The notes: generated by a model from the sequence alone, not told the origin. Positions 54,448-63,877 are shown, counted from the first letter of the stretch. The stretch: DNA of 64,000 bases from Streptomyces sp. NBC_01275 (GCF_026340655.1 NZ_JAPEOZ010000001.1:1612001-1676000), one strand, 5' to 3'. Numbers and translations: made by a program.

Positions 54448-55193
54448 CTCGACCTCGTCGCTCGGTCTCTTACGTACAGGGGCTCGCCCGGAGGCGTCGT
54501 CCCGGCCGGCAGCAGTGCCAGGTCGAGGCCGCGCACCAGGCGGGCCCTCAGCGTCTCGTCGGCGGCCAGCCGCCGCGCCACCGCCCGTGCGGCCTCCGCG
54601 GGCACGGCGGCCGGGTCGAGGACCAGGGCGAGGGTGCCGTCGGCCTGGCCCGGCCCCAGGTGGGCGCTGACCACGTCGGGCTCGGCGGCCACCGCGTCCC
54701 GTACCGCGTCCCGGACCGCCGGATCGGCGAGCGGATCCGTCGTCGTACGCCCCTCGGCGAGCGCCAGCAGCGCCGGCCCCGTCAGCTCGAAGGCCACCGG
54801 CCCGGCCAGATCCAGCACGACCGTGTCGGCCTTCTCGTGCGCGGCGGCCTGCAACGCCTGGTGCAGGGGCACGGCGACGGGGCGGGCCGCCGGATCCCAG
54901 CGGGCCAGGGAGTCGGTGGACGTGAAGGCCGGCAGGGCGGTGCGGGCCCCCGCCTTCAGGGTGGGGACGGCCATGTCGCTGGTCTTCTCGCGGCGCAGCC
55001 CCTTCTCGTCCTCCTCGACCTCGCCGAGCACGGCCACCACCGGGACGAGCAGCCGGGCCCCCTTGAGAGCCGCCAGGACGGGTCCCACGGCGGTGCGGTC
55101 CTCGGCCCAGGCGGCGAGCGCGGCGCTCAGCCGGGGGTCGGCGGTGCCGTCGTCGTCGGAGAAGCCGGAGTCGGGAATGTTCTTGTTCGCCAC
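54444..55193 (-). CDS. SseB-family protein
   Basis: A 249-residue protein with an SseB N-terminal-type domain (about 15-125; DDGTADPRLSAALAAWAEDR, GARLLVPVVAVLGEVEEDEK, PAFTSTDSLARWDPAARPVA). Role unknown in Streptomyces; SseB was first described as an enhancer of serine sensitivity. GTG start with AAGG about 9 nt before. Convergent with DUF1844 and divergent from the serine hydrolase. Confidence 0.85.
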   Translation of the reverse strand: MANKNIPDSGFSDDDGTADPRLSAALAAWAEDRTAVGPVLAALKGARLLVPVVAVLGEVEEDEKGLRREKTSDMAVPTLKAGARTALPAFTSTDSLARWDPAARPVAVPLHQALQAAAHEKADTVVLDLAGPVAFELTGPALLALAEGRTTTDPLADPAVRDAVRDAVAAEPDVVSAHLGPGQADGTLALVLDPAAVPAEAARAVARRLAADETLRARLVRGLDLALLPAGTTPPGEPLYVRDRATRSS

Positions 55194-55343
55194 GGTGACC
55201 GACCTTATCGGGGGGATGCTGCTGGGCTTGTGCGGGGCCGGAAACACGGCGGTCACCACTTTCACGGGTTTCTCAGAGTTCGCTGACACACCTCTAACGT
55301 GCGTCTTACGAAGCGCACAGTCGCCGCCCCGACCATCGCCTGC

Positions 55344-56363
55344 ATGGAGTCTTCCAGAGCACGTCGCAGCCGCCGCGCTCGGCCGTCCCGGCGCCGCCCT
55401 CTCCTCTACACCGCGCTCGCCGCCGTCGCCGTCCTGGGCGCGACGGCGGGCGGCACCGCGTACGTGAAGGCGCAGGCGCACTCCGGTACGGGGCCCGCAT
55501 CGTCGTCGACGGCGCCGTCGGCCTCGGCGTCCGAGTCCGAGTCCGAGTCGACGGACGGGGGGACATCGGTGGAGCCCGTGGCGGATCCCGAGGTGGACTA
55601 CGACGCCCTGCTGCGCACCGCGATGAAGGCGGTCACCGTGTCCGGTGACGCGGACGTCTCCGCGGCCGTCCTCGACCTGGACTCCGGGGACGGCGCCGCC
55701 TACGGCGAGGGGGCCTTCGACACGGCGAGCATCGTCAAGGTCGACATCCTGGCGACACTGCTGCTCCAGGCGCAGGACGCGGGACGGCATCTCACCGCGA
55801 CCGAGAAGTCGTACGCCACCGCGATGATCGAGAACAGCGACAACGACTCGGCGTCGGCGCTGTGGCGGATCATCGGGAAGGCGAAGGGCCTCGACGCGGC
55901 GAACGAGCGGTTCGGGCTCGCGGACACCGCGGGCGGCGACGACATGCTGTGGGGGCTGACCCAGACCACGGCCGCCGACCAGCTCACCCTGCTCCAGCAG
56001 GTCTTCGGGGACGACTCGAAGCTGAGCGAGGCCTCGCGGACGTACGTCCAGGGGTTGATGGGGCAGATAGCCGCCGACCAGCACTGGGGTGTCTCGGCCG
56101 CCGCCGACGGCTCCTCGTGGGCGCTGAAGAACGGCTGGCTGGCGCGCAGCACGACCGGGCTGTGGGACATCAACAGCATCGGGCGGGTGACCGTCGACGG
56201 TCACGACTACCTGGTGGCGGTGCTGTCGAACGGCAACACGACGCAGGCGAAGGGCGTCTCGCTGGTCGAGGCGGCGGCCAAGGCGGCGGTGTCGGTGTTC
56301 GCGGGCGACAGCGCGTCGGCGTCCACGACAGCCGCCTCCGCGGCCGATTCGGCGACCAAGTAG
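55344..56363 (+). CDS. Membrane-anchored serine hydrolase (class-A beta-lactamase fold)
   Basis: A 339-residue protein with a basic N-terminus, one membrane helix (about 20-38) and a Ser/Glu-rich linker. The catalytic part has ASIVK (Ser129, Lys132), ENSDND (SDN loop, 165-167) and LKNGW (KTG-type triad), the three hallmark motifs of class-A beta-lactamases and related peptidases. Without the Glu166 omega-loop visible I would not call it a true beta-lactamase; a D,D-peptidase or esterase-like role is also possible. A GTG 15 codons upstream is an alternative start; neither has a clear ribosome binding site. Confidence 0.8.
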   Translation: MESSRARRSRRARPSRRRPLLYTALAAVAVLGATAGGTAYVKAQAHSGTGPASSSTAPSASASESESESTDGGTSVEPVADPEVDYDALLRTAMKAVTVSGDADVSAAVLDLDSGDGAAYGEGAFDTASIVKVDILATLLLQAQDAGRHLTATEKSYATAMIENSDNDSASALWRIIGKAKGLDAANERFGLADTAGGDDMLWGLTQTTAADQLTLLQQVFGDDSKLSEASRTYVQGLMGQIAADQHWGVSAAADGSSWALKNGWLARSTTGLWDINSIGRVTVDGHDYLVAVLSNGNTTQAKGVSLVEAAAKAAVSVFAGDSASASTTAASAADSATK

Positions 56364-56405
56364 CTGTAGTTATAGCCGTAGCTACAACTACAGCCATAAC
56401 TACAG
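56364..56405. terminator. AT-rich bidirectional hairpin between convergent genes
   Basis: CTGTAGTTAT and ATAACTACAG, perfect 10-bp arms, enclosing GTAGCTAC. It starts directly after the hydrolase stop and overlaps the stop of the protease on the other strand; its base composition is far more AT-rich than its surroundings. Confidence 0.7.
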
Positions 56406-57644
56406 GCTCTCGTAGCGTTCGCGGCGGCTGCGCCACAGGACGACCGACGTGCCCAGGAGCACCACTCCGGCACCGCCCGCGAGGGTCCCGGCCCAGCTGG
56501 ACGTGTCGTCGTCGGAGGGGGCCGGGTCCGGACCGGAGCCGAAGTACTTGTCGCCGTACGCCGCCGACTGCAGGCCCTCGGTCTTGAGGTCGGCGGCGGC
56601 CTTGATCGCGGCGGCCGGGTCGATGAAGCCGTAGCCGCGGGAGTCGTCGCGGCCGCCGGTGGGGGCGTTGCGGGCGGTGTCCTCCAGGAGCTTCTTGATC
56701 TGCGCCGGGGTCAGGCCCGGGTGGGCGGCCTTGACGAGCGCGACGGCTCCGGAGACGAACGCGGAGGCCGCGGACGTACCCCAGCCCTGGTAGTACTTGT
56801 GGTCCGGGTCGGCGATGACGACGTCGACGCCGGGCGCGCTGACCGTCGCGTACCAGCGGCGGGTGGAGAAGGAGGCGCGGGTGCCGTAGCGGTCGACGGC
56901 GGTCGCGGCGATGACGCCCGGGTAGGCGGCCGGGTAGGAGATGTGGTCGCCCTTGTCGCCGCCGTTGCCGGCCGAGGCGACGACGACGGAGCCCTTCTTC
57001 AGCGCGTACTGGACGGCCTCGTCCTCGGCGGGTTCGGGGTGGGCGGAGGCGGAGTCGTCGCCCAGGGAGAGGTTGATGACGTCGGCGCCCTGGTCGGCGG
57101 CCCAGCGGATGCCCTCGGCGAGGGCGTTGCCGCGGGTGTTGCGGGCCTTGGTGCGCTGTGGGTCGCCGTCCTCGAGGATCACCCGGACAGGGAGGATCTT
57201 CGCCTCGGGGGCGATGCCGAGGACGCCGTCGTCGTTGGCGTAGCCGTGTCCGTGGCCGGCGATGATGCTGGCCATCGCGGTGCCGTGCCGGGCCCAGGCG
57301 CGGTCCCCCTGCACGGCCCCGAAGCCCACCATGTCCTTGCCGGTGAGGACGTTGCCGGCGAGGTCGGGGTGATCGGCCTCGACGCCGGTGTCCAGGACGG
57401 CGACGGTGATGCCCTTGCCCTTGGTCGTCTGCCAGGCCGCCTGCGTGTGCAGCGCGTCGAGGGCCCACTGCTGGGCGCGGATGCCGTCGGCGTACGCGGT
57501 GGCGGGCGGCACGAGGGCGACGGCGGCGGCCAGCAGACAGCTCAGGACCCCGACCCGGCAGGCCGTTCTGCCGGTCGCTGTCCTGCCGGTCACTGTTCTG
57601 CCGGTCACTGTTCTGCCGGTCGTACGGCTGCGGCTGCGGCTCAT
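56400..57644 (-). CDS. Mycosin-like S8 serine protease, membrane-anchored
   Basis: A 414-residue subtilisin-type protease. Signal peptide about 30-52, catalytic triad Asp85 (VLDTGVEADH), His120 (RHGTAMAS) and Ser291 (GTSAASAFVSG), and a C-terminal membrane helix (about 377-400) followed by a short basic tail. This layout is that of mycosins (MycP), which assist type VII secretion. No eccC/esx genes are in the window, so a link to T7SS is inference. Its ATG overlaps the stop of the upstream proline-rich gene (ATGA). The signal region starts with four 15-bp DNA repeats encoding TVTGR units. Confidence 0.88.
   Translation of the reverse strand: MSRSRSRTTGRTVTGRTVTGRTATGRTACRVGVLSCLLAAAVALVPPATAYADGIRAQQWALDALHTQAAWQTTKGKGITVAVLDTGVEADHPDLAGNVLTGKDMVGFGAVQGDRAWARHGTAMASIIAGHGHGYANDDGVLGIAPEAKILPVRVILEDGDPQRTKARNTRGNALAEGIRWAADQGADVINLSLGDDSASAHPEPAEDEAVQYALKKGSVVVASAGNGGDKGDHISYPAAYPGVIAATAVDRYGTRASFSTRRWYATVSAPGVDVVIADPDHKYYQGWGTSAASAFVSGAVALVKAAHPGLTPAQIKKLLEDTARNAPTGGRDDSRGYGFIDPAAAIKAAADLKTEGLQSAAYGDKYFGSGPDPAPSDDDTSSWAGTLAGGAGVVLLGTSVVLWRSRRERYESL
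57565..57624 (-). repeat. Four 15-bp tandem repeats in the protease N-terminus
   Basis: Unit (plus strand) GTTCTGCCGGTCACT at 57565, 57580, 57595 and 57610 with small variations; encodes repeated TVTGR/TATGR before the signal-peptide core. Length is a multiple of three, so copy number can change without frameshift. Confidence 0.85.
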
Positions 57645-60148
57645 GAGGGCTGCTCCGAGGGCGAGACGGCGGTCTTGCGCAGGCTGCGCTCGATGCGGTC
57701 GGCGAGGCCCTTGCTCTCGTTGCCGAGGCCGGCCTGGGCGGGGGCCGTGGTCGCACCGGACGCCGTGGCCTCGGCGGCGCCCTGCGGGGTGTCGACGGTG
57801 CGGCCGTCGGCCCAGCCGGAGACGGCGTAGACGACGACGGGGGCGTCGGTCAGTACGGAGATCGTCCACGAGGCGCGCTGCTTGTCGCCGAAGCCGACGG
57901 CGAGGGTGTCCTTCGCTGCGTACGGGCGGGGCATCAGGTCGGTGCGGCGGGCGAGGCCCTCCTTCGCGAACCGGGTGTCGAGGGAGCGCATCGCGGCCGC
58001 GTCTGCGTTGGTGAACAGCAGGCCGACGGTGGTCACGTAGCTCTCGGTGGCGTCGATGTAGGTGGCGCGCAGCAGGCGGGCGCAGCCGACGGGGGCGAGG
58101 ACCTTGCGCAGCAGCGGGTCGAAGGCGTCGGCGCAACCGCTGTCGGGGGCGACGGCGATGCGCGTCCAGGTGCGGTCGGCGCCGCCGGGGCCCGCGCCCT
58201 GGCCGTCCACCGTGGGCGGGAACAGCTGGTCAACGGGGACGTTGTGCCAGAGGCTTCCGGCGGTGGTGTACGTGCTGGGCTCACCGGCCTCGGCCGGGTC
58301 GCCGACGAGCCAGCTGCCGGTGACGGCCCCGCCGATGAGGCCCAGCCCGAGCACGACGCAGGCGGCGGCCGCGACGGCCCGCCCTCGCGTCCCGCCGAAG
58401 CGCCGCGCGTCGCCGAACCCCTCGGGCTGCGCGAACGTCACCACGGGCCGGGTGGCCCCCAGGGTGCCGCCCGGCGACATGGGAGCGCTCCAGGAAAGCG
58501 CCGGATCGGGCGAGAGCCCGCCACCGCCTCCCTGCTCGGCAGCGTCCACGGCCCGCCCGGACGGCTCCGCGGCGGTCTCGGGCGCAGCGAAGTCGGTGTG
58601 AAAGGACGCCCCGGAAGCGGGACTCCACGCCGGCCGCCCCTCCGGCTCCCCCGGCGCCTGCGACGGCACGAAGGACCGCGAACCGGCCCCGTCGGCATCC
58701 TGCCGAACAGGCCCGGGCGAGGGCACCCAGCTGCGGGGCAGGGGGGTCCAGGCGGTGTCGGCTGAACTGGGGGCGTCGGGGCGAGGGGCCGTTCCACCGG
58801 CGGGGCGGGAAGCGGGCGGGACGGTGGGACGCGGGGGAACTGCGCCGACGGTGCGGGGACCGGCCGGGTCGGCGGGGCGCGGGGCAGCCGGGTCGGCGGG
58901 ACGGGAAGCGTCGGCGCCGACGGGACGAGGAGGAGTCGTGCCGGCGGGACGCGGGGTTGTCGCGTCAGCCGGGCGGAAACCAGCCGGACCGGCGGGACGA
59001 GGAGGAGTCGCTCCCGCCGGGCGGGGAGCCGTCGTGTCAGCAGGCCGAGAGGCGGCCGGACCCGCGGGACGGGAAGGGGCGGCGGGAGGGGGCGTCGTCG
59101 CCTCAGCCGGGCGGAAACCAGCCGGACCCGCAGGACGAGGAGAAGTCGCTCCCGCCGAGCGGGGAGCCGTCGTGTCAACAGGCCGAGAGGCGGCCGGACC
59201 CGCGGGACGGGAAGGGGCGGCGGGAGGGGGCGTCGTCGCCTCAGCCGGGCGGAAACCAGCCGGACCCGCAGGACGAGGAGAAGTCGCTCCCGCCGAGCGG
59301 GGAGCCGTCGTGTCAACAGGCCGAGAGGCGGCCGGACCCGCGGGACGGGAAGGGGCGGCGGGAGGGGGCGTCGTCGTGCCGCCTGGGCGTGAGGCGGGCG
59401 AGCCTGTGGCTCGGGAGCCGTCCGGACCGGCCGGGCGGGGCGCGGCCGCGCCGCCAGGAGGCGAACCGGGCGAGCCGGCGCCGCGGGAGCCGTCCGACCC
59501 CGCAGGGCGCGAGACGCCTGTACCGCCAGGACGCGGACCGGCCGGACCCGGGCCGCGGTAGCCGTCCAGACGGACGGGCCGGGTGAGGCTCGTGCCGCCG
59601 GGGCGGGCGCCGGAGCCGGCCGTGCCGCCGGGACGGGGACTGTCCGCACCGGAGTCGGTGGGGGCAGGCGGGCGTTCGTCGCCTCGTGGGGGCGGGGTGT
59701 CCGGGAAGCGTGCCGAGGCGGGCGGCGGGGGCGGGTTCATGGCGTCCGTGTGCTGGGGGGAGGACGGTGGCCGCAGGCTGGGGGTGCGGGGCGGCGAGGT
59801 ACGCGGGGTGCGCGGGCCCTGGGGGGCCGTGGGCGAGGCCGAGGTCGCGTTACCGGTGCCGGTGCCGGAGTCCTCGGACGCTTCTCCCGGGACCCTCCTG
59901 GCAGGGCCGCCCCCGAAGGCCCACGACACGGCGCTCTCGACAGGCTCGGCCGGCCCGGCCCGCCCGGGGGCGTCCTCCGGCTCCGTACCCCGGTCACCCG
60001 GTGCCTGCGTCGGAGCGGACCCGTTGCCGTCCCCGTCGGGCTCGGTCTCCGGTGGGCCCGGGGGCGTCGTCGGGCGTGGGGGGACGCCTGGGTGGGGAGG
60101 CACGTCCGGGCGCGGGGGGATCGAGGCGCGGCGTGCTTCCGTACTCAT
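57641..60148 (-). CDS. Proline-rich repetitive single-pass membrane protein
   Basis: An 835-residue protein with no named family. Residues 1-588 are Pro/Ala/Thr/Arg/Gly-rich and probably disordered and cytoplasmic; within it, three 46-residue units (TTPPPAAPSRPAGPAASRP and onward) lie at about 258-395, encoded by 138-bp DNA repeats. One membrane helix (about 590-615, VAAAACVVLGLGLIGGAV) leads to a folded extracellular domain of about 220 residues with Cys pair (DSGCADAFDPLLRKVLAPVGCARLL). Co-translated with the mycosin-like protease. ATG at 60148; poly-G stretch precedes it. Confidence 0.8.
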   Translation of the reverse strand: MSTEARRASIPPRPDVPPHPGVPPRPTTPPGPPETEPDGDGNGSAPTQAPGDRGTEPEDAPGRAGPAEPVESAVSWAFGGGPARRVPGEASEDSGTGTGNATSASPTAPQGPRTPRTSPPRTPSLRPPSSPQHTDAMNPPPPPASARFPDTPPPRGDERPPAPTDSGADSPRPGGTAGSGARPGGTSLTRPVRLDGYRGPGPAGPRPGGTGVSRPAGSDGSRGAGSPGSPPGGAAAPRPAGPDGSRATGSPASRPGGTTTPPPAAPSRPAGPAASRPVDTTAPRSAGATSPRPAGPAGFRPAEATTPPPAAPSRPAGPAASRPVDTTAPRSAGATSPRPAGPAGFRPAEATTPPPAAPSRPAGPAASRPADTTAPRPAGATPPRPAGPAGFRPADATTPRPAGTTPPRPVGADASRPADPAAPRPADPAGPRTVGAVPPRPTVPPASRPAGGTAPRPDAPSSADTAWTPLPRSWVPSPGPVRQDADGAGSRSFVPSQAPGEPEGRPAWSPASGASFHTDFAAPETAAEPSGRAVDAAEQGGGGGLSPDPALSWSAPMSPGGTLGATRPVVTFAQPEGFGDARRFGGTRGRAVAAAACVVLGLGLIGGAVTGSWLVGDPAEAGEPSTYTTAGSLWHNVPVDQLFPPTVDGQGAGPGGADRTWTRIAVAPDSGCADAFDPLLRKVLAPVGCARLLRATYIDATESYVTTVGLLFTNADAAAMRSLDTRFAKEGLARRTDLMPRPYAAKDTLAVGFGDKQRASWTISVLTDAPVVVYAVSGWADGRTVDTPQGAAEATASGATTAPAQAGLGNESKGLADRIERSLRKTAVSPSEQPS
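58962..59375 (-). repeat. Three 138-bp tandem repeats in the proline-rich gene
   Basis: Copies begin at 58962, 59100 and 59238, exactly 138 bp apart; the second and third are identical over most of their length. Each encodes a 46-residue Pro-rich unit. Such minisatellites can vary in copy number between strains. Confidence 0.85.
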
Positions 60149-60419
60149 GCACCCCCCGTTTCCTCGTGCCCGGGCCGTCGTTCTCCTACGCGGGCCGTCG
60201 TTCCCCTGCCCCGGCGGACGCGCTGGTCCGTCCTGGGCACGCATACCCGCACGAGCGGACCGGCATCCCGACACACCTTGCCCGGCCGGAGCCGTCCTCC
60301 GTACGTGCGCGTCACTCTACGGCTTGTCAGCGACCGAACGGGAACCAGTCCGCGACCCCGGGGCATCTGCCCGGATCGTCCCCCTACCCTGCGGTAATCC
60401 TGTCTGGCAGGCTTCGTTC

Positions 60420-61622
60420 ATGACTGCGCAAGCCGCCGACCGGGCCCGTTACGACCGGGCCACCGCCCATCTCGACGCCCCTGTGGCGATCGTGGACCTC
60501 GACGCCTTCGACGCCAACGCGCAGGACCTGGTCCGCCGGGCGGCAGGGAAACCCGTCCGCGTCGCCAGCAAGTCCGTACGCTGCCGAGCCCTGCTGGAAC
60601 GTGTCCTGGCGAAGGACGGTTTCGCGGGCATCATGTCCTTCACCCTCGCCGAGTCGCTGTGGCTGGCGCGGTCCGGGTTCGAGGACATCCTGCTCGCCTA
60701 CCCCTCGGCCGACCGCACCGCCTTCGCCGAGCTGGCCTCCGACCCCAAGCTCGCCGCCGCCGTGACCGTCATGGTCGACGACGTCGCCCAGCTCGACCTG
60801 ATCGACGCCTCCCGGGCCGGGGGCGGCGAAGTCGTGCGTGTCTGCCTGGAGTTGGACACCTCGCTGCAGCTGCTCGGCGGCCGGGTCCGGATCGGCGCCC
60901 TGCGCTCGCCGCTGCGCTCCCCCGACCAACTCGCCGACGTGGCACGGGCGGTGGCCCGTCGGCCGGGTTTCCGGCTGGTGGGGATCATGGCGTACGAAGG
61001 CCACATCGCCGGGGTCGGCGACGCGGTGGCCGGGCGGCCGCTGCGCTCGCGGGCGATCCGGCTGATGCAGGCCACCGCCCGCCGCGAACTCGCCGAGCGC
61101 CGCGCCGCGGTGGTGCGGGCGGTCCGGGCCGTGGCGCCCGACCTGGAGTTCGTCAACGGCGGCGGCACCGGCAGTGTGCAGCACACCGCCGCCGAGGACG
61201 CGGTCACGGAGATCGCCGCGGGGTCGGGACTGTATGTGCCGCGCCTGTTCGACAACTACACGTCGTTCAGCGGGCGTCCGGCCGCCCTGTTCGCCCAGCC
61301 CGTCGTACGGCGGCCCGGAGTGGGCGTGGTGACGGTGCTGGGCGGCGGCTACCCGGCCTCGGGCGCGCCCGGCCCGGACCGGCTGCCCGTGCCGTATCTG
61401 CCGGAGGGGCTGCGCTACGACCCTCAGGAGGGCCCGGGCGAGGTGCAGACCCCGCTGCTCGGCTCCCCCGCCGACGATCTGCTGATCGGCGACAAGGTGT
61501 GGTTCCGGCACGCGAAGGCCGGTGAGCTGTGCGAGCGGTTCGAGGTGCTGCACCTCGTCGAGGGGGACAGGGTGACGGCGACCGCCCCGACGTACCGGGG
61601 CGAGGGCCACACTTTCCTCTGA
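60420..61622 (+). CDS. PLP-dependent alanine-racemase-fold enzyme (amino-acid deaminase/aldolase)
   Basis: A 400-residue fold-III PLP enzyme. The Schiff-base lysine is in VRVASKSVRC (about 50), and GIMSFTLAESLWLARSGF with LLGGRVRIGALRSPLRSP fit the D-threonine aldolase / D-serine deaminase-like group (with the C-terminal metal-binding domain HAKAGELCERFEVLHLVEG). Substrate uncertain: D-amino acid deamination or aldol cleavage. Divergent from the proline-rich protein, convergent with the SDR gene. Confidence 0.85.
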   Translation: MTAQAADRARYDRATAHLDAPVAIVDLDAFDANAQDLVRRAAGKPVRVASKSVRCRALLERVLAKDGFAGIMSFTLAESLWLARSGFEDILLAYPSADRTAFAELASDPKLAAAVTVMVDDVAQLDLIDASRAGGGEVVRVCLELDTSLQLLGGRVRIGALRSPLRSPDQLADVARAVARRPGFRLVGIMAYEGHIAGVGDAVAGRPLRSRAIRLMQATARRELAERRAAVVRAVRAVAPDLEFVNGGGTGSVQHTAAEDAVTEIAAGSGLYVPRLFDNYTSFSGRPAALFAQPVVRRPGVGVVTVLGGGYPASGAPGPDRLPVPYLPEGLRYDPQEGPGEVQTPLLGSPADDLLIGDKVWFRHAKAGELCERFEVLHLVEGDRVTATAPTYRGEGHTFL

Positions 61623-61664
61623 CCTCTGACGAGACCCTGACGAGGTCTGCCGAGACCCGCGGGC

Positions 61665-62465
61665 CTACAGCGGGGTGACGTAGGCGCCCGAGATCCCGCC
61701 GTCCACCAGGAAGTCGCTGGCGTTGACGAACGAGGAGTCGTCGCTGGCCAGGAAGGCGACGGCGGCGGCGATCTCCTCGGCCTCGGCGAACCGGCCCAGC
61801 GGGATGTGCACGAGCCGGCGCGCGGCCCGCTCGGGGTCCTTGGCGAACAGCTCCTGCAGCAGGGGCGTGTTGACCGGCCCGGGGCACAGGGCGTTGACCC
61901 GGATGCCCTCCCGGGCGAACTGCACGCCCAGTTCACGGGACATGGCCAGCACACCGCCCTTGGACGCCGTGTACGAGATCTGCGAGGTGGCCGCGCCCAT
62001 CCGGGCCACGAAGGACGCGGTGTTGATGATGGAGCCCTTGCCCTGGCGCCGCATGTACGGCAGGGCGGCCTTGCAGCACAGGTAGACGGAGGTGAGGTTG
62101 ACCTCCTGGACGCGCTTCCAGGCGTCCAGGCCGGTCTCCAGGATGGAGTCGTCGTCGGGCGGTGAGATGCCGGCGTTGTTGAAGGCGATGTCGACGCTGC
62201 CGTAGGTGTCGTAGGCCGTCTTGAAGAGGGCTTCGACCTGCTCGGGGTCGGTGACGTCGACCTTCACGAAGGTGCCGCCGACCTCCTCGGCGGCCGCCTT
62301 GCCGCGGGCCTCGTCGACGTCGCCGCAGACGACGTGCGCGCCCTCGGAGGCGAGCCGGCGCGCGGTGGCGAGGCCGATGCCGCTGCCGGCTCCGGTGATG
62401 ACGGCCGTACGGCCGACGAGACGACGGCAGACGACGCCTTCGGTGGTCTCGGTGGTTTCGGTCAC
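61665..62465 (-). CDS. Short-chain dehydrogenase/reductase
   Basis: A 266-residue NAD(P)-dependent SDR. Cofactor motif AVITGAGSGIGLATARRL, NNAGISPPD, and catalytic Ser/Tyr/Lys in NTASFVARMG...ISYTASKGGVLAMSR. The GTG start overlaps the ALDH stop by GTGA, so it is co-translated with ALDH and the upstream glutamine-synthetase-like gene. Likely oxidises a hydroxyl or aldehyde intermediate of that pathway (inference). Confidence 0.92.
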   Translation of the reverse strand: MTETTETTEGVVCRRLVGRTAVITGAGSGIGLATARRLASEGAHVVCGDVDEARGKAAAEEVGGTFVKVDVTDPEQVEALFKTAYDTYGSVDIAFNNAGISPPDDDSILETGLDAWKRVQEVNLTSVYLCCKAALPYMRRQGKGSIINTASFVARMGAATSQISYTASKGGVLAMSRELGVQFAREGIRVNALCPGPVNTPLLQELFAKDPERAARRLVHIPLGRFAEAEEIAAAVAFLASDDSSFVNASDFLVDGGISGAYVTPL

Positions 62466-63877
62466 TGTGCGGGGCCCTCCGTGCTGATGAAGACGTTCTT
62501 GGTCTCGGTGAAGGCGGTCAGGGCTTCGGGGCCGAGTTCGCGGCCGATGCCGGACTGTTTGAAGCCGCCGAAGGGCGTCCAGTAGCGGACGCTGGAGTGG
62601 GAGTTGACGGACAGGTTGCCCGCGCGGACGGCCTGCGAGACGCGCAGGGCGCGGCCGATGTCACGGGTCCAGATGGAGCCGGAGAGGCCGTAGTCGGTGG
62701 CGTTGGCCAGGGTCACGGCCTCCGCCTCGTCCTCGAAGGGGAGTACGACGGCGACCGGTCCGAAGACCTCCTCGACGGCCACGCGCGCGTGGGGGTCGAC
62801 GCCGGTGAGGACGGTCGGCGGGAACCAGAAGCCGGGGCCTTCGGGGGCCTTGCCGCGGATGCCTTCCAGCCCGTCCGTGGCGTACGAACGGACGCGCTCC
62901 AGCTGGACCTGGGAGATCAGCGGGCCCATGTCCGTCTTCTCGTCGGCAGGGTCGCCGACGGTCACCGCCTCGATCGCGGGGCCCAGCAGCTCCAGGAACC
63001 GGTCGTAGGCGCTGCGCTGGACGAGGATGCGGGTGCGGGCGCAGCAGTCCTGGCCAGAGTTGTCGAGGAAGGCCATGGGAGCCGCTGCGGCGGCGGCCTC
63101 GATGTCGGCGTCGGCGAAGACGATGTTGGGGCTCTTGCCGCCGAGTTCGAGGGTGACGCGCTTGAGCAGGGCGGAGCCCTTGGCCAGCACCTGCTTGCCC
63201 ACGGCCGTCGACCCGGTGAAGACGATCTTCGCGACTCCCGGGTGCTCGACGAGGGCGTTGCCCGCGACCGGGCCGTGCCCGGGGAGGACCTGGAACAGCC
63301 CTTCCGGCAGGCCCGCCTCCAGGGCGAGTTCGGCGAGCCGCAGGGCGGTCAGCGGGGTCGTCTCGGCGGGCTTCAGGATCACGGCGTTGCCGGCGGCGAG
63401 CGCGGGAGCCGTGCCCCAGGCGGCGATCGGCATGGGGAAGTTCCAGGGCGCGATGACGCCCACGACGCCCAGCGGCTCCAGGATCGTGACGTCCAGGCCG
63501 CCGGACACCGGGATCTGACGGCCGGTCAGCCGTTCCACTCCCCCGGCCGCGTAGTCCAGCAGGTCACGGACGTTGCCGGCCTCCCAGCGGGCGTTGCCGA
63601 TGACGTGCCCGGCCTCTCGCACCTCCAACCGGGCCAGCTCTTCGAGGTGTTCGTCGACGGCGACGGCGAACCGCCGTAGCAGCCGCGCCCGTTCGCCCGG
63701 CGCGAGCGCCGCCCACCGGGTCTGTGCCCGCGCGGCCCGTACGACGGCCGCGTCCACGTCGGCCGCGGTGGCGCCGGGGACGGTGGCGACGACCTCCTCG
63801 GTCGCGGGGTTCAGTACTTCCAACTCGTACGCGTGCTCGCGTTCGCGCTTGTCCTCGTCTGACAACGGGTGCCTCAC
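62462..63877 (-). CDS. Aldehyde dehydrogenase (gamma-glutamyl-aldehyde type)
   Basis: A 471-residue NAD(P)-dependent aldehyde dehydrogenase. APWNFPMPIAAWGTAPALA, FTGSTAVGKQ, catalytic Glu in LELGGKSPNIVF and catalytic Cys in SGQDCCARTR are all present. The GTG start overlaps the stop of the glutamine-synthetase-family gene (GTGA), and the SDR gene follows with the same overlap. This context suggests oxidation of a gamma-glutamyl aldehyde made from a gamma-glutamylated amine, as in polyamine or ethanolamine use. Full length. Confidence 0.92.
   Translation of the reverse strand: MRHPLSDEDKREREHAYELEVLNPATEEVVATVPGATAADVDAAVVRAARAQTRWAALAPGERARLLRRFAVAVDEHLEELARLEVREAGHVIGNARWEAGNVRDLLDYAAGGVERLTGRQIPVSGGLDVTILEPLGVVGVIAPWNFPMPIAAWGTAPALAAGNAVILKPAETTPLTALRLAELALEAGLPEGLFQVLPGHGPVAGNALVEHPGVAKIVFTGSTAVGKQVLAKGSALLKRVTLELGGKSPNIVFADADIEAAAAAAPMAFLDNSGQDCCARTRILVQRSAYDRFLELLGPAIEAVTVGDPADEKTDMGPLISQVQLERVRSYATDGLEGIRGKAPEGPGFWFPPTVLTGVDPHARVAVEEVFGPVAVVLPFEDEAEAVTLANATDYGLSGSIWTRDIGRALRVSQAVRAGNLSVNSHSSVRYWTPFGGFKQSGIGRELGPEALTAFTETKNVFISTEGPAQ

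Noticed and set aside
55344..56363. Beta-lactamase resistance gene
   Set aside because: SxxK, SDN and KNG motifs exist, but the membrane anchor, Ser-rich linker and lack of a clear omega-loop Glu make a true beta-lactamase call unsafe.
58962..59375. Insertion sequence or CRISPR
   Set aside because: Repeats are in-frame coding units of a Pro-rich protein; there is no transposase or spacer structure.
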